Assembly (NCBI GenBank): GCA_016286595.1
Contig: JAEETR010000033.1
Coordinates: forward strand, 1-14,620
Origin: Oscillospiraceae bacterium
GTDB lineage: Bacteria > Bacillota > Clostridia > Oscillospirales > Oscillospiraceae
Direction of reading: 5' to 3'
Length of the DNA stretch: 14,620 bases
The position numbers were made by a program, and so were the translations under genes. Below the pieces are notes generated by a model, which was not told the DNA's origin, did not search any database, and was given only the letters and a program-made list of their open reading frames with translations. Shown piece by piece: positions 1 to 7,266 of this stretch (positions are counted from its first letter, which is position 1; the number at the start of each line of letters is the position of its first letter).

Positions 1-1
1 A

Positions 2-151
2 TGCATAGAAAAGGAGTTCCCGTCTGCTGCCGAGTTTAATCTGGATACCCCGTGCTGGAATGAGCGGACAAATGCCTTTTATAAAAGATTGGGCTATCGT
101 ATCATAAAAATTGAGGATGGATTTGCCTTTTACCAGAAAAGAAAAAAGTGA
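2..151 (+). CDS. GNAT-family N-acetyltransferase, C-terminal fragment (5' end outside window)
   Basis: The reading frame is open from the window edge to a TGA at 149-151 and gives about 49 residues. The fragment contains LDTPCWNERTNAFYKRLGY, the typical end of a GNAT fold: a conserved N-x-R/xxAxxFYxxLGY stretch after the acetyl-CoA-binding helix, followed by a last beta strand. GNAT enzymes transfer an acetyl group from acetyl-CoA to an amine; the substrate cannot be told from this piece. Codons are AT-rich (aaa, att, ttt, tat) compared with the genes further right, which may mean a different history. The gene ends in a Lys-rich tail (YQKRKK). No clear intrinsic terminator follows. Confidence 0.8.
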   Translation, partial: CIEKEFPSAAEFNLDTPCWNERTNAFYKRLGYRIIKIEDGFAFYQKRKK

Positions 152-371
152 ACCAAATATCATTCGGCATCTCATATAAAGAGACGTCCCGATTTGACGA
201 GATGCCAAGACGCTGCGTTTGCGCCTTCTCACCGTGATTTCGGTACGTTTGTACGCGCTTTTACGTGAAAGACACCGGATTCAGCGCCTATAATTTACAT
301 CCGGTCCGCGCCGGGGATACCGCGCTTTGCACGGTTTAGCAAGCGTATACGGCAGCGCTGTGGGGTAAAGC
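152..371. other. Non-coding stretch between GNAT gene and GGDEF promoter
   Basis: I see no credible gene here. It holds an inverted repeat, GGCATCTC (166-173) with GAGATGCC (199-206), enclosing a smaller CGTC/GACG pair. This could fold behind the acetyltransferase gene but has no T-tract. A second small hairpin (roughly 333-356, CGCTTTGC with GCAAGCG, one bulge) also lies here. A TATAAT hexamer at 289-294 has only a weak -35 candidate (GTGAAA at 265-270, 18-nt spacer), so an extra upstream start or small RNA is possible but not supported. Confidence 0.4.
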
Positions 372-401
372 TTGAAAAGACCCGGTTTTATATGATATAT
401 T
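372..401 (+). promoter_or_regulatory. Sigma-A promoter for the GGDEF gene
   Basis: TTGAAA (372-377) and TATATT (396-401) are separated by 18 nt, and each hexamer matches five of six consensus positions. A TG dinucleotide one base upstream of the -10 (393-394) makes it an extended -10 element. The predicted start near 408 leaves a leader of about 136 nt before the ATG at 544. Confidence 0.6.
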
Positions 402-470
402 CTAATTCTATAGGAGACGATTACGTTGTCCGGCAGCGTTTCTCATATAGAGGTCTGTTCGTCATAAGGA

Positions 471-500
471 ATGTCCGCGGCAGACTCTGAGCCGCGGCAT
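471..500 (+). promoter_or_regulatory. GC-rich hairpin in the 5' leader of the GGDEF gene
   Basis: CCGCGGC (475-481) pairs perfectly with GCCGCGG (491-497) around a 9-nt loop. The stem extends by ATG/CAT past one bulged T. It lies about 45 nt upstream of the start codon. No T-tract follows, so it is not an intrinsic terminator. It may modulate translation or mRNA stability; no known riboswitch class was recognised. Confidence 0.45.
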
Positions 501-543
501 ATTTGCAGTGACCACTTTTGAGACAGAAGAAAGAAGGTATGTT

Positions 544-1698
544 ATGAACAATGACGTTTTGATCGCGTTCAGCGTTTTTCAAATCGTTTTTCTGATGCTG
601 GACCTTTTTATTCTGACAAATACCGGACGCAACATTGCCAGGAAGGGCGAGTATACGTGGTTTTATATCCTGATCGTCACTCATATGGTATATCTTCTGC
701 TCAACAATCTCTGGACCCTGTCCGAGTATGATCTGGTGAAGCTTCCGAGGAACGCCTTGCTGATCGTCTGTACGATTTGTCTGTGGACTGTTACGGTAAG
801 CGCGACGGCCTTCTTCATGTTCACGGTTGAAAAGCTGAACATTCAGCGTTTGCAGTACGGGGCGGGCAGGTGGCTGAGATGGCTGCCGGCGGCGTTTTCC
901 ACCCTGATGATCGCCTCGAGCGCGTGGACGGGGCAGGTGTTCTATCTCGATGAGAAGGGCTCCTTCATCCACGGCCCGATGTATCTGCCGATGATGTTGT
1001 CGGTCAGTCTGTATCTGCTGATCATAGCGGCGCTGTCGTTTGCCAATCTTTTCCGCGTAAAAACAAGACTCGTGCGCAAAGCGAACGCCACGGTGTTATT
1101 CTCCGTGCTGATCATCATCGCCTTTATCGTGGCGGACAGCTTCCTGGCCAAAGCGTCCATCCTCCCCGCCGCCATCTTTTCCGTCATTGCCGGGATATTC
1201 ATCACCATGCAGGTAGCCAGCATCAATACCGACGCGCTGACCGGCTTGAATAACCGCAGCAGAGCGGAGGACTATCTGTCCGACCGGATCAGGAACGTCT
1301 CGGAGAAAAAGCCGATATTCCTGTATATGGGCGACCTGAACGATTTTAAAAAAATCAACGATACCTACGGCCACGCCGTGGGGGATGAGGCGCTCATCCT
1401 CTGCAGCCAGGCCCTCAGGCAGACCATGGAACGGCACGGAATATTTGCGGCGCGATACGGAGGGGATGAGTTCCTGATCTCCTGGCAGCCGGACAATGAC
1501 ACGGAGCCCGATCCCGATACGATCACCAGGGACGTGAACGCTTTTCTGCAGGAACTGTCAACCGATAAGCCGTACAAGCTGGCGATGACCGCGGGCCACG
1601 TCTGCTGCACGGACCCGAAAGAGCCTCTTATCTCCTATATCCGGCAGGCTGACAGCATGCTGTATCAGCGCAAGAGAACTGCCGGCATCGGCCGCTGA
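544..1698 (+). CDS. Membrane-bound GGDEF diguanylate cyclase
   Basis: Predicted to make cyclic di-GMP from two GTP. The first ~230 residues are hydrophobic, with several membrane spans (for example FSVFQIVFLMLDLFIL, and others near residues 35-55, 70-95, 145-165 and 180-220), and form an unrecognised integral-membrane sensor. The cytosolic GGDEF domain begins at DALTGLNNR, continues through GDLNDFKKINDTYGHAVGDE, and has an intact GGDEF signature at residues 306-310 (RYGGDEF), ending in ADSMLYQRKR. These key residues suggest an active enzyme. The position of the inhibitory I-site (RxxD before GGDEF) reads RHGI, so product feedback is probably absent. The start is ATG 544, because AGAAGG (532-537) lies 6 nt upstream; an in-frame GTG at 508 has no such site. 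Monocistronic, with its own promoter and terminator. 384 aa; the sensed signal is unknown. Confidence 0.88.
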   Translation: MNNDVLIAFSVFQIVFLMLDLFILTNTGRNIARKGEYTWFYILIVTHMVYLLLNNLWTLSEYDLVKLPRNALLIVCTICLWTVTVSATAFFMFTVEKLNIQRLQYGAGRWLRWLPAAFSTLMIASSAWTGQVFYLDEKGSFIHGPMYLPMMLSVSLYLLIIAALSFANLFRVKTRLVRKANATVLFSVLIIIAFIVADSFLAKASILPAAIFSVIAGIFITMQVASINTDALTGLNNRSRAEDYLSDRIRNVSEKKPIFLYMGDLNDFKKINDTYGHAVGDEALILCSQALRQTMERHGIFAARYGGDEFLISWQPDNDTEPDPDTITRDVNAFLQELSTDKPYKLAMTAGHVCCTDPKEPLISYIRQADSMLYQRKRTAGIGR

Positions 1699-1787
1699 TT
1701 TCCTTAAGCGCCGGAGCGCCGCGCGAAATCGGCGTGCTTTTCGCCATTTTTGCCTGTTTCGGTACTTCCATACACGTTTACACGTCG

Positions 1788-1819
1788 AAAAAAGAGCAGC
1801 CCGCCGGCTGCTCTTTTTT
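1788..1819 (+). terminator. Intrinsic terminator after the GGDEF gene
   Basis: GAGCAGCC (1794-1801) pairs with GGCTGCTC (1806-1813) over a 4-nt loop. It is flanked by an A-run (1788-1793) and a T-run continuing to about 1821, which extend the stem. It sits about 90 nt after the stop codon. The A-run would also let it work on the minus strand. Confidence 0.9.
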
Positions 1820-1849
1820 TTCGTAAACCGCTTCCGTGCGCTTTTGAGG

Positions 1850-1878
1850 TTGTATCTCTTTCGGGGACATGGTAGAAT
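1850..1878 (+). promoter_or_regulatory. Sigma-A promoter for the M3 oligoendopeptidase
   Basis: TTGTAT (1850-1855), a 17-nt spacer and TAGAAT (1873-1878), with an upstream TG (extended -10, TGGTAGAAT). The -35 is weak (three of six) and the -10 good (five of six). The ribosome site AAAGGAG (1894-1900) follows closely. Confidence 0.5.
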
Positions 1879-1907
1879 AAATCATCATTTGGCAAAGGAG
1901 TGTTCTG

Positions 1908-3611
1908 ATGAAATTTTCAGAGATGCCATATACCCGTCCCGACCCGGAAGCCGTCAAATCGCAGCTTCGGGAACTGACGGAGCGATTCAAAAGAGCCGGG
2001 ACATATGAACAGGCGAAAGCGGTCTTCCTCGAGAAAGAGGAAAAGGAGAAGATCGTGGACACTCTGGGCACGCTGGCCTACGTGCGCCATTCCATCGATA
2101 CCCGGGATGAGTTTTACGACGGCGAGATAGATTTCTGGGATGAGGTGGAGCCTGAGCTGGAGGAGTACGAGCAGGAGTGGATCGACGCCATGCTCGAATC
2201 GCCCTTCCGCGGCGACTTTGAGGCGGAGTACGGCAGACTGCTGTTCCTCAATGCCGAGATCGAACGCAAGACCTTCTCCCCGGAGATCATCCCCGATCTG
2301 CAGAAGGAAAACGAACTTACCAGCGAGTACGACAGACTGATCGCCTCGGCGCAGATCCCCTTTGAGGACGGCGTTTATACGCTGTCGCAGCTCGTGCCCT
2401 TCCAGGACGACCCCGACGACGCGAGGCGTTTCGCGGCGTGGAAGGTAAAGGGACAGTGGTTCAAGGACAATCAGCCTCAGCTTGACCGGATATACGACGA
2501 CCTGGTGAAGATCCGCGACGGCATGGGCAGAAAGCTGGGCTACGACGGCTATACGCAGCTGGGTTACTATCGCATGGAGCGCAACTGCTGGACGAAAGAG
2601 GACATAGAAAAGTTCCGCTCCGCCGTGCAGAAATACCTGGTGCCGGTAGCCGACTCCATCATGCGCGCCCAGGCGGAGCGCATCGGAAGGCCCTATCCGC
2701 TGTCCTCCTCGGACGAAAACCTGAAGTTCAGGAGCGGCAACCCCCGTCCCGCTGGCACGGCGGACGATATCCTTGAGCAGGGAAAGAAGTTCTACGACGA
2801 GCTTTCACCCGAGACCGGCAGGTTCTTCCGCACCATGCTGGACGAACAGCTTATGGACGTGCTTTCCACCGAGGGCAAGGAGAGCGGCGGTTATTGCACC
2901 ACCCTCATGGAGTACGAACGCCCCTTTATCTTTGCCAACTTCAACGGCACCCAGGGCGACGTGGAGGTGGTCACCCATGAGGCGGGCCACGCCTTCGCCT
3001 ACTGGATGAACAGGAAGCGCATACCCACCGAGTACACCGATCCCACCGCGGAGGCCTGCGAGGTCCACTCCATGAGCATGGAGTTCTTCGGCTGGCGGAA
3101 CGCAGAGGGCTTCTTCGGCGCAGACGCGCGTAAGTTCAAGTACAGTCATCTGGCTTCCGCCATCACCTTCATCCCCTACGGCACCATGGTGGACCATTTC
3201 CAGCACATAGTGTATGAACAGCCGGAGCTGTCTCCCGCAGAGCGTCACGCCGAATGGAGGCGTCTCATGGGTATATATATGCCCTGGGTCAGGCTGGACG
3301 GCGAGATCCCATTCTACGGCGACGGGGAGTTCTGGCAGGGGCAGATTCACATATATCAATCGCCCTTCTACTACATCGACTACTGCCTTGCTCAGACCGT
3401 TGCGCTTGAATTCTGGGCGATGATGCAAAAGGACGGCGCGAACGCCTGGAAGCATTACATGGCCTACACGGAGCAGGGAGGCAGCCGCACCTTCACGGAG
3501 CTGCTGGAGCACGCCGGCCTTGCCACGCCCTTCGACGAGGCCTGTCTGAGAGAGGTCTGCCGGACCGCCGCCGAATGGCTGGAGGACTACGACCTGACCG
3601 GGATAGAATAA
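1908..3611 (+). CDS. M3-family oligoendopeptidase (PepF-like zinc metallopeptidase)
   Basis: A cytosolic zinc peptidase expected to cut short peptides, feeding peptide recycling. The zinc site is visible: HEAGH at residues 357-361 supplies two histidines and the catalytic glutamate. The third ligand is very likely E385 in the downstream EVHSMSME motif, which is typical of family M3B. The N-terminal half (to about residue 200) is helical and acidic, as in the family. The length, 567 aa, is close to the M3 oligoendopeptidase subgroup that is related to but distinct from classical PepF. No signal peptide or membrane segment. The start is well supported: AAAGGAG ends 7 nt before ATG 1908. It stands alone between its own promoter and a bidirectional terminator. 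The family is clear; the substrate range is not. Confidence 0.93.
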   Translation: MKFSEMPYTRPDPEAVKSQLRELTERFKRAGTYEQAKAVFLEKEEKEKIVDTLGTLAYVRHSIDTRDEFYDGEIDFWDEVEPELEEYEQEWIDAMLESPFRGDFEAEYGRLLFLNAEIERKTFSPEIIPDLQKENELTSEYDRLIASAQIPFEDGVYTLSQLVPFQDDPDDARRFAAWKVKGQWFKDNQPQLDRIYDDLVKIRDGMGRKLGYDGYTQLGYYRMERNCWTKEDIEKFRSAVQKYLVPVADSIMRAQAERIGRPYPLSSSDENLKFRSGNPRPAGTADDILEQGKKFYDELSPETGRFFRTMLDEQLMDVLSTEGKESGGYCTTLMEYERPFIFANFNGTQGDVEVVTHEAGHAFAYWMNRKRIPTEYTDPTAEACEVHSMSMEFFGWRNAEGFFGADARKFKYSHLASAITFIPYGTMVDHFQHIVYEQPELSPAERHAEWRRLMGIYMPWVRLDGEIPFYGDGEFWQGQIHIYQSPFYYIDYCLAQTVALEFWAMMQKDGANAWKHYMAYTEQGGSRTFTELLEHAGLATPFDEACLREVCRTAAEWLEDYDLTGIE

Positions 3612-3624
3612 CTCACACGGATAT

Positions 3625-3658
3625 AAAAAAGGACGCTGCGCAGGCAGCGTCCTTTTTT
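3625..3658. terminator. Bidirectional intrinsic terminator between convergent peptidase and PBP genes
   Basis: A 15-bp perfect stem: an A-run plus GGACGCTGC (3625-3639) pairs with GCAGCGTCC plus a T-run (3644-3658) over the loop GCAG. Both strands have a G/C stem followed by six T, so it can end the peptidase transcript on plus and the PBP transcript on minus. It lies 13 nt after the peptidase stop and 7 nt past the PBP stop. Confidence 0.95.
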
Positions 3659-3665
3659 CGTTTAT

Positions 3666-6239
3666 TTACGGAGCGACGTCCTCGGGGGGAACGTCCTCGG
3701 GCGGGGGAGAGGGCTCTTCGCCGCCCTCGCCGGTATTTCCGTCTCCTTCGCTTACCTGTCCGGAACCGCCGTCCTCACCGCCGGTATCCTCATCCTCGAA
3801 GGGGATCCATTTTCTCTCGCCGGAGCCGTCGTCCAGATAGTACCCACCCTCACCGTTGACGTGCTCGTCGGGATCCGGGTCGACGGGTTCGTCGGGAACT
3901 GCAGGATCGTCGGGAACGACGGGATCATCGGGAACAACGGGATCAGGCTCGATCACGATGGGCGTGTTGGATACGTAGATGAAAGTGACCACGTTTTTGG
4001 TCTCGTCCTCCTGCAGCAAAAGGTCAACTACGGACGCGCCCACGAGGGTGTAGCCCTCCACCTCCTTGGCGGTGCACTTTACGGTGCGGCCGGGAGCCCT
4101 CTTTTCCGTACCTTCGTCGCTGTACAGGGTGGAGGTCAGGGTGGACACGGAGCCGTCGAGAAGGAGGACGGGGGTGTTCACGATGCCCTCTATGCGGTAG
4201 GTCACCGCCTCGTCCACTCCGGGTACCGGCGCCTGATAGGTGTTGGCGGGCTTGGGGAACTTGACGGGCTCCAGGTCCTCGTGCACGAGCGTCATGACCT
4301 TTTTCCAAATCTGGGAAGAGGGGTTGCCTCCGTTGGCCATCTTTATCTTCTCGTTCTTATCGTAGCCGCACCACACCGCGGCGGTGTAGTAGGGGGTATA
4401 GCCGCAGAACCATCTGTCGCAGTTGGCGGATGTCGTGCCGGTCTTGCCGGCGGTGGGCATGTCCTTGAGATGGGCCTCGTAGCCGGTACCGGAGGTGGCG
4501 GCCTCGGAGAGGATGTCGGTTATCCAGTAGGCTGTGGTCTCGCTGATGGCTATTCTCGTGTCGGGGACGTTCTCATATATCAGCTTGCCCTCGGAGTCGC
4601 GTATCTCGGTGAAGGTGCGGGGTTCGGTCCATATGCCCTCGTTGCTGAAGATGCAGTAGGCCGCGCACATCTCCTTCACGGTGGCTCCGTAGGTCAGCTG
4701 ACCGAGGGCCATGGGGGCGTAGCTGGCGTCCTCGGGCACGAGGCTCGCAAAGCCCAGCTTTTCCGTGAGGAACTGGTACGCCGCCGCAGGGGTGAGCAGG
4801 TCCACCACCTGTGCGGCGATGGTGTTGAGGGAACTTACGACGCCCTGCCGTATGGTTACAACGCCCCGGTTCTTGCCGTTATCGTTTCTGGGGAACCAGT
4901 CGGTGCCATTAAGCTGGATGTCCGCCTCGTCCTCAAAGCGGGTGTTGGGGGTGATGAGCCCCAGGTCCATGGCGGGGGCGTATACCGCGATGGGCTTTAT
5001 GGAGGAACCCGCCGGGCGCTTTGCCATGGTGGCGCGGTTGAAGGAACGGCTCTCCGTCTTCTCGCCGACGCCGCCCTCCATGGCGACGATGTTGCCGGTA
5101 TGGGGGTCCATTATCACAATGGCGGACTGCAGCTGCTGCATGGAACCGGTGGTCTCCGGTATCTGGGTCAGGTCCTGGTATATCGAGTCCACCTTGGACT
5201 GGATGTCCATGTCTATGGTGGAGTATATCCTGTATCCGCCGTTGAACAGTATCTGCTGGGCAGTCTTTCGGTTGACGCCGCGGCTGTCCATAATATACGC
5301 CACCACGTCCTCGATGACGGCGTCCTCAAAATAGGTGTAATACGTGGCGGCGGCGGTCGTCGTGGTTTTGGATGCGTCGTCACGCTGGAAGTGCAGCTTC
5401 TCCGCCACGGCCGCCTTGTACTCAGCCTCGGTCAATATATAGCCCTGACGGTACATCTGCTGGAGTATCGTCTCCTGGCGGGCCTTGTTGCGCTCCGGGC
5501 TGACGTAGGGGGAGTAGAGGGAGGGGTTGTTGGTGATGCCCACGATGGAGGCTATCTCCGCCACGGACAGCTCCGATACCTCCTTGCCGAAGTAGTATTT
5601 GGCGGCGGCGCCGATGCCGTACTGCCTGTGGCCGAAATAGACCTTGTTGAGATACCACTCCATTATCTCTTCCTTGGTGTATTTCTTCTCCAGCTCCAGC
5701 GCCTGGAATATCTCCGTGAGCTTGCGGTTGACGGTGACGTCGTCGTTTTCCGTCACGTTTTTTATGAGCTGCTGGGTGATGGTAGAGCCGCCGAAGGTGT
5801 TCTTCATGCCCAGGAACATATTCACGAAGGCGCCCACGGTCCTGTACCAGTCGACGCCGTGATGGGTGTAGAAGCGCTTGTCCTCGATGGCGACCACGGC
5901 GTGCTCCAGGTCCTTGGGCATGTCCTCGTAGTTGACCCAGGTGCGTTCCTCCTCGCTCTGGAGGGTGACGAGCTCCTTATACTCGCCGGTGGCGTTGTCC
6001 TTGTAATAAATGACGCTGGAAAGGTTAAGGGTAAAGTCCTCAAGTCCCACGTCCAGCACCTGGCCGGTGTAATGGTTCTTGGCGTAGATGACGAAGATGC
6101 AGGAGAATAGTACGCCGGTAGTCACGGCTATGAGCAGCAGTATGGCCACAGCCCGCAGCGCCAGCTTTACGGCGCCTGCCGCGGTGCGTACGCCGGCGCC
6201 GGCGGTTTTTCTGATCATTCGCTTTGTTTTAGCGGTCAT
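3666..6239 (-). CDS. Class A penicillin-binding protein (bifunctional glycosyltransferase/transpeptidase, PBP1A type)
   Basis: Polymerises lipid II into glycan strands and cross-links the peptides at the outer face of the membrane. Order of parts: basic N-terminus; one membrane span at about residues 30-53; GT51 glycosyltransferase with catalytic Glu in EDKRFYTHHG (E119) and GGSTITQQLIKN (150-161); linker; transpeptidase with SxxK at S412-K415 (nucleophile Ser412), SLN at 470-472 and KTGT at 599-602. All key residues are present, so both activities should work. After the enzyme core, from about residue 655, comes an extra beta-rich region (GIVNTPVLLLDGSVSTL onward), then a Pro/Asp/Glu/Gly-rich tail of ~100 residues that looks disordered. 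The start codon has AGAGGTGA 6 nt upstream. Transcribed convergently with the peptidase, apparently alone. 857 aa. It cannot be told from sequence whether it serves vegetative growth or sporulation. Confidence 0.95.
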   Translation of the reverse strand: MTAKTKRMIRKTAGAGVRTAAGAVKLALRAVAILLLIAVTTGVLFSCIFVIYAKNHYTGQVLDVGLEDFTLNLSSVIYYKDNATGEYKELVTLQSEEERTWVNYEDMPKDLEHAVVAIEDKRFYTHHGVDWYRTVGAFVNMFLGMKNTFGGSTITQQLIKNVTENDDVTVNRKLTEIFQALELEKKYTKEEIMEWYLNKVYFGHRQYGIGAAAKYYFGKEVSELSVAEIASIVGITNNPSLYSPYVSPERNKARQETILQQMYRQGYILTEAEYKAAVAEKLHFQRDDASKTTTTAAATYYTYFEDAVIEDVVAYIMDSRGVNRKTAQQILFNGGYRIYSTIDMDIQSKVDSIYQDLTQIPETTGSMQQLQSAIVIMDPHTGNIVAMEGGVGEKTESRSFNRATMAKRPAGSSIKPIAVYAPAMDLGLITPNTRFEDEADIQLNGTDWFPRNDNGKNRGVVTIRQGVVSSLNTIAAQVVDLLTPAAAYQFLTEKLGFASLVPEDASYAPMALGQLTYGATVKEMCAAYCIFSNEGIWTEPRTFTEIRDSEGKLIYENVPDTRIAISETTAYWITDILSEAATSGTGYEAHLKDMPTAGKTGTTSANCDRWFCGYTPYYTAAVWCGYDKNEKIKMANGGNPSSQIWKKVMTLVHEDLEPVKFPKPANTYQAPVPGVDEAVTYRIEGIVNTPVLLLDGSVSTLTSTLYSDEGTEKRAPGRTVKCTAKEVEGYTLVGASVVDLLLQEDETKNVVTFIYVSNTPIVIEPDPVVPDDPVVPDDPAVPDEPVDPDPDEHVNGEGGYYLDDGSGERKWIPFEDEDTGGEDGGSGQVSEGDGNTGEGGEEPSPPPEDVPPEDVAP
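3886..3939 (-). repeat. 18-nt tandem repeat encoding the Pro/Asp tail of the PBP
   Basis: Three adjacent 18-nt units (3886-3903, 3904-3921, 3922-3939) share GGWTCRTCGGGAAC followed by a variable end; a partial fourth follows at 3940-3957. On the coding strand each unit encodes six residues of the type VPDDPV or VPDEPA. Such repeats may expand or contract by slippage, so tail length may vary between strains. Confidence 0.75.
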
Positions 6240-6330
6240 TGCGTATCACCTCTGATCCGTGATAGTTATGGAAAAGGTCGAAGGACCTGACGTGTCGTTT
6301 CCACAGCGGCGGCAACAATACCACCATTTT

Positions 6331-6360
6331 ATTCCATATTATTTTATCACACTGTGTCAA
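6331..6360 (-). promoter_or_regulatory. Candidate promoter for the class A PBP gene
   Basis: On the minus strand a perfect -35 TTGACA (6360 down to 6355) is followed after 18 nt by TGGAAT (6336-6331), a four-of-six -10. The alternative TATGGA with a 16-nt spacer is weaker. The -35 is convincing; the exact -10 is not. The leader of roughly 85 nt would contain a small AGGTC/GGACCT-type hairpin (about 6275-6288). Confidence 0.4.
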
Positions 6361-6364
6361 CAGA

Positions 6365-6394
6365 GAAAAGGGGCCGAAAAGGGCGAAAAGGGGC
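6365..6394 (+). repeat. Short purine-rich direct repeat, three copies
   Basis: Three near-copies of a 9-11 nt unit, GAAAAGGG(G)C, lie head to tail at 6365-6375, 6376-6384 and 6385-6394. They sit in the intergenic stretch (6240-6512) between the divergent PBP and BofC-C-like genes. No function is evident; the rest of that stretch holds only the PBP promoter candidate and leader. Confidence 0.5.
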
Positions 6395-6512
6395 GCTGCG
6401 GCTGTATTTCACAAATCTTTTACATTTATCCCGGCCCCTGCGTTTATTATTTGCGATACCGGGGAAAATAAAACTGCGGAGCCGTGTACTGCGCCGCCGC
6501 GATCTGAATAGA

Positions 6513-6878
6513 ATGGAGCTGAGGGACGTGGGGAGAAGGATAATACTCGGCGCGGCGGTGTGCGCCTGCGTGCTGATGGGGGCGGCGGCGGCCGCGATGA
6601 CGGCGGGGGGATCGTCCGCTCCCGCAAAAACGGCGGACGTACCGGAGACGGCCGCGGTTTCCGCGGTGACGGGAACCGCCGGGGAGGAGCGTTATTTTCT
6701 CCGGCTGGAGGGGGATCATATAGAGGTCTATTCCCAAAACGGTTCAAACCGGCCGGTGATGCGCGTGGAGATAGACGCCGTATCCCTTCGCGAGGGCGAC
6801 AGACAGCTCCTGAGCCGGGGGATAAGCGCTGACGGCTACGAGGAGGCGCTGCGGCTTCTCGAGGATTTTAATTCCTGA
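6513..6878 (+). CDS. Small membrane/secreted protein with BofC C-terminal-like domain
   Basis: A 121-aa protein. Residues ~9-30 (RIILGAAVCACVLMGAAAAA) form a membrane anchor or signal peptide, then a low-complexity Ala/Thr/Ser linker (30-55), then a small domain starting YFLRLEGDHIEVYSQNGSN. It contains VSLREGDRQLLSRGI and ends EEALRLLEDFNS. This pattern (short beta strands, a 'slre.Dr.lL..GI' segment, then a helix ending LED) is what I associate with the BofC C-terminal domain of sporulating Firmicutes. BofC in B. subtilis is an exported regulator of SpoIVB signalling, but that role is not shown here. ATG 6513 has no good ribosome site; GTG 6528, with GGAG 9 nt upstream, is a real alternative and would shorten it by five residues. 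Divergent from the PBP gene. Confidence 0.6.
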   Translation: MELRDVGRRIILGAAVCACVLMGAAAAAMTAGGSSAPAKTADVPETAAVSAVTGTAGEERYFLRLEGDHIEVYSQNGSNRPVMRVEIDAVSLREGDRQLLSRGISADGYEEALRLLEDFNS

Positions 6879-6888
6879 CACAAACCCC

Positions 6889-6917
6889 TTGATTTCTCCG
6901 GGCTTATAGAATACAAT
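6889..6917 (+). promoter_or_regulatory. Sigma-A promoter for the DUF1292 gene
   Basis: TTGATT (6889-6894), a 17-nt spacer, and TACAAT (6912-6917): four of six and five of six consensus matches at ideal spacing. It lies just after the BofC-C-like gene and 43 nt before the DUF1292 start. It may also transcribe into the 6S RNA, for which no separate promoter is obvious. Confidence 0.65.
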
Positions 6918-6959
6918 GTTCTCAGGAAGTCAGATATATTACTGTCCCGGAGGATACCC

Positions 6960-7241
6960 ATGAGCGACGAATTCGGCGGAGACATCATAACCATTACCGA
7001 TGAAGACGGAAAGGACTACGTCCTGGAGCATCTCGATACGCTGGAGATGAACGGCGTTTTCTATATGGCCTTTCTCCCGGCGGACGTGGACCCTGAGAGC
7101 GACGACTACGGCATGGTGATAATGAAGACCGAGAGCGACAACGGAGAGGAATATCTCGTCGTTCCCGACGACGAGGAGACCGAGCAGGTCTACCAGGCGT
7201 TTATGGAGCGCCTTTTCGGCGAAGAAGAGGAAGACGACTGA
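6960..7241 (+). CDS. DUF1292 domain protein (YrzB-like)
   Basis: A 93-aa, very acidic soluble protein. It shows the DUF1292 pattern: IITITDEDGKDYVLEHLDTLEMNG near the start (residues 6-29), then YMAFLPAD, then VIMKTESDNGEEYLVVPDDEE and a C-terminal helix ending in an acidic EEEEDD tail. The family is widespread in Firmicutes and has no defined biochemical function. GGAGG (6949-6953) lies 6 nt before the ATG, so the start is firm. It has its own promoter and is followed within about 25 nt by the 6S RNA. Confidence 0.88.
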   Translation: MSDEFGGDIITITDEDGKDYVLEHLDTLEMNGVFYMAFLPADVDPESDDYGMVIMKTESDNGEEYLVVPDDEETEQVYQAFMERLFGEEEEDD

Positions 7242-7266
7242 TAACGATTTTCAACGGGTAAACGAT

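Noticed and set aside
408..543. c-di-GMP riboswitch in the leader of the GGDEF gene
   Set aside because: I could not find the conserved GEMM-type core or its two paired helices; only a simple GC hairpin is visible.
2805..3512. Open frame on the minus strand opposite the M3 peptidase
   Set aside because: No motif, no promoter or ribosome site; it mirrors the zinc-site region of the peptidase gene.
3861..6110. Very long open frame on the plus strand opposite the PBP gene (749 codons)
   Set aside because: Its product is Gly/Val/His/Leu-rich with no recognisable motif, and it lies antisense to a class A PBP whose catalytic motifs are all intact. High GC and codon bias of the real gene create such open frames.
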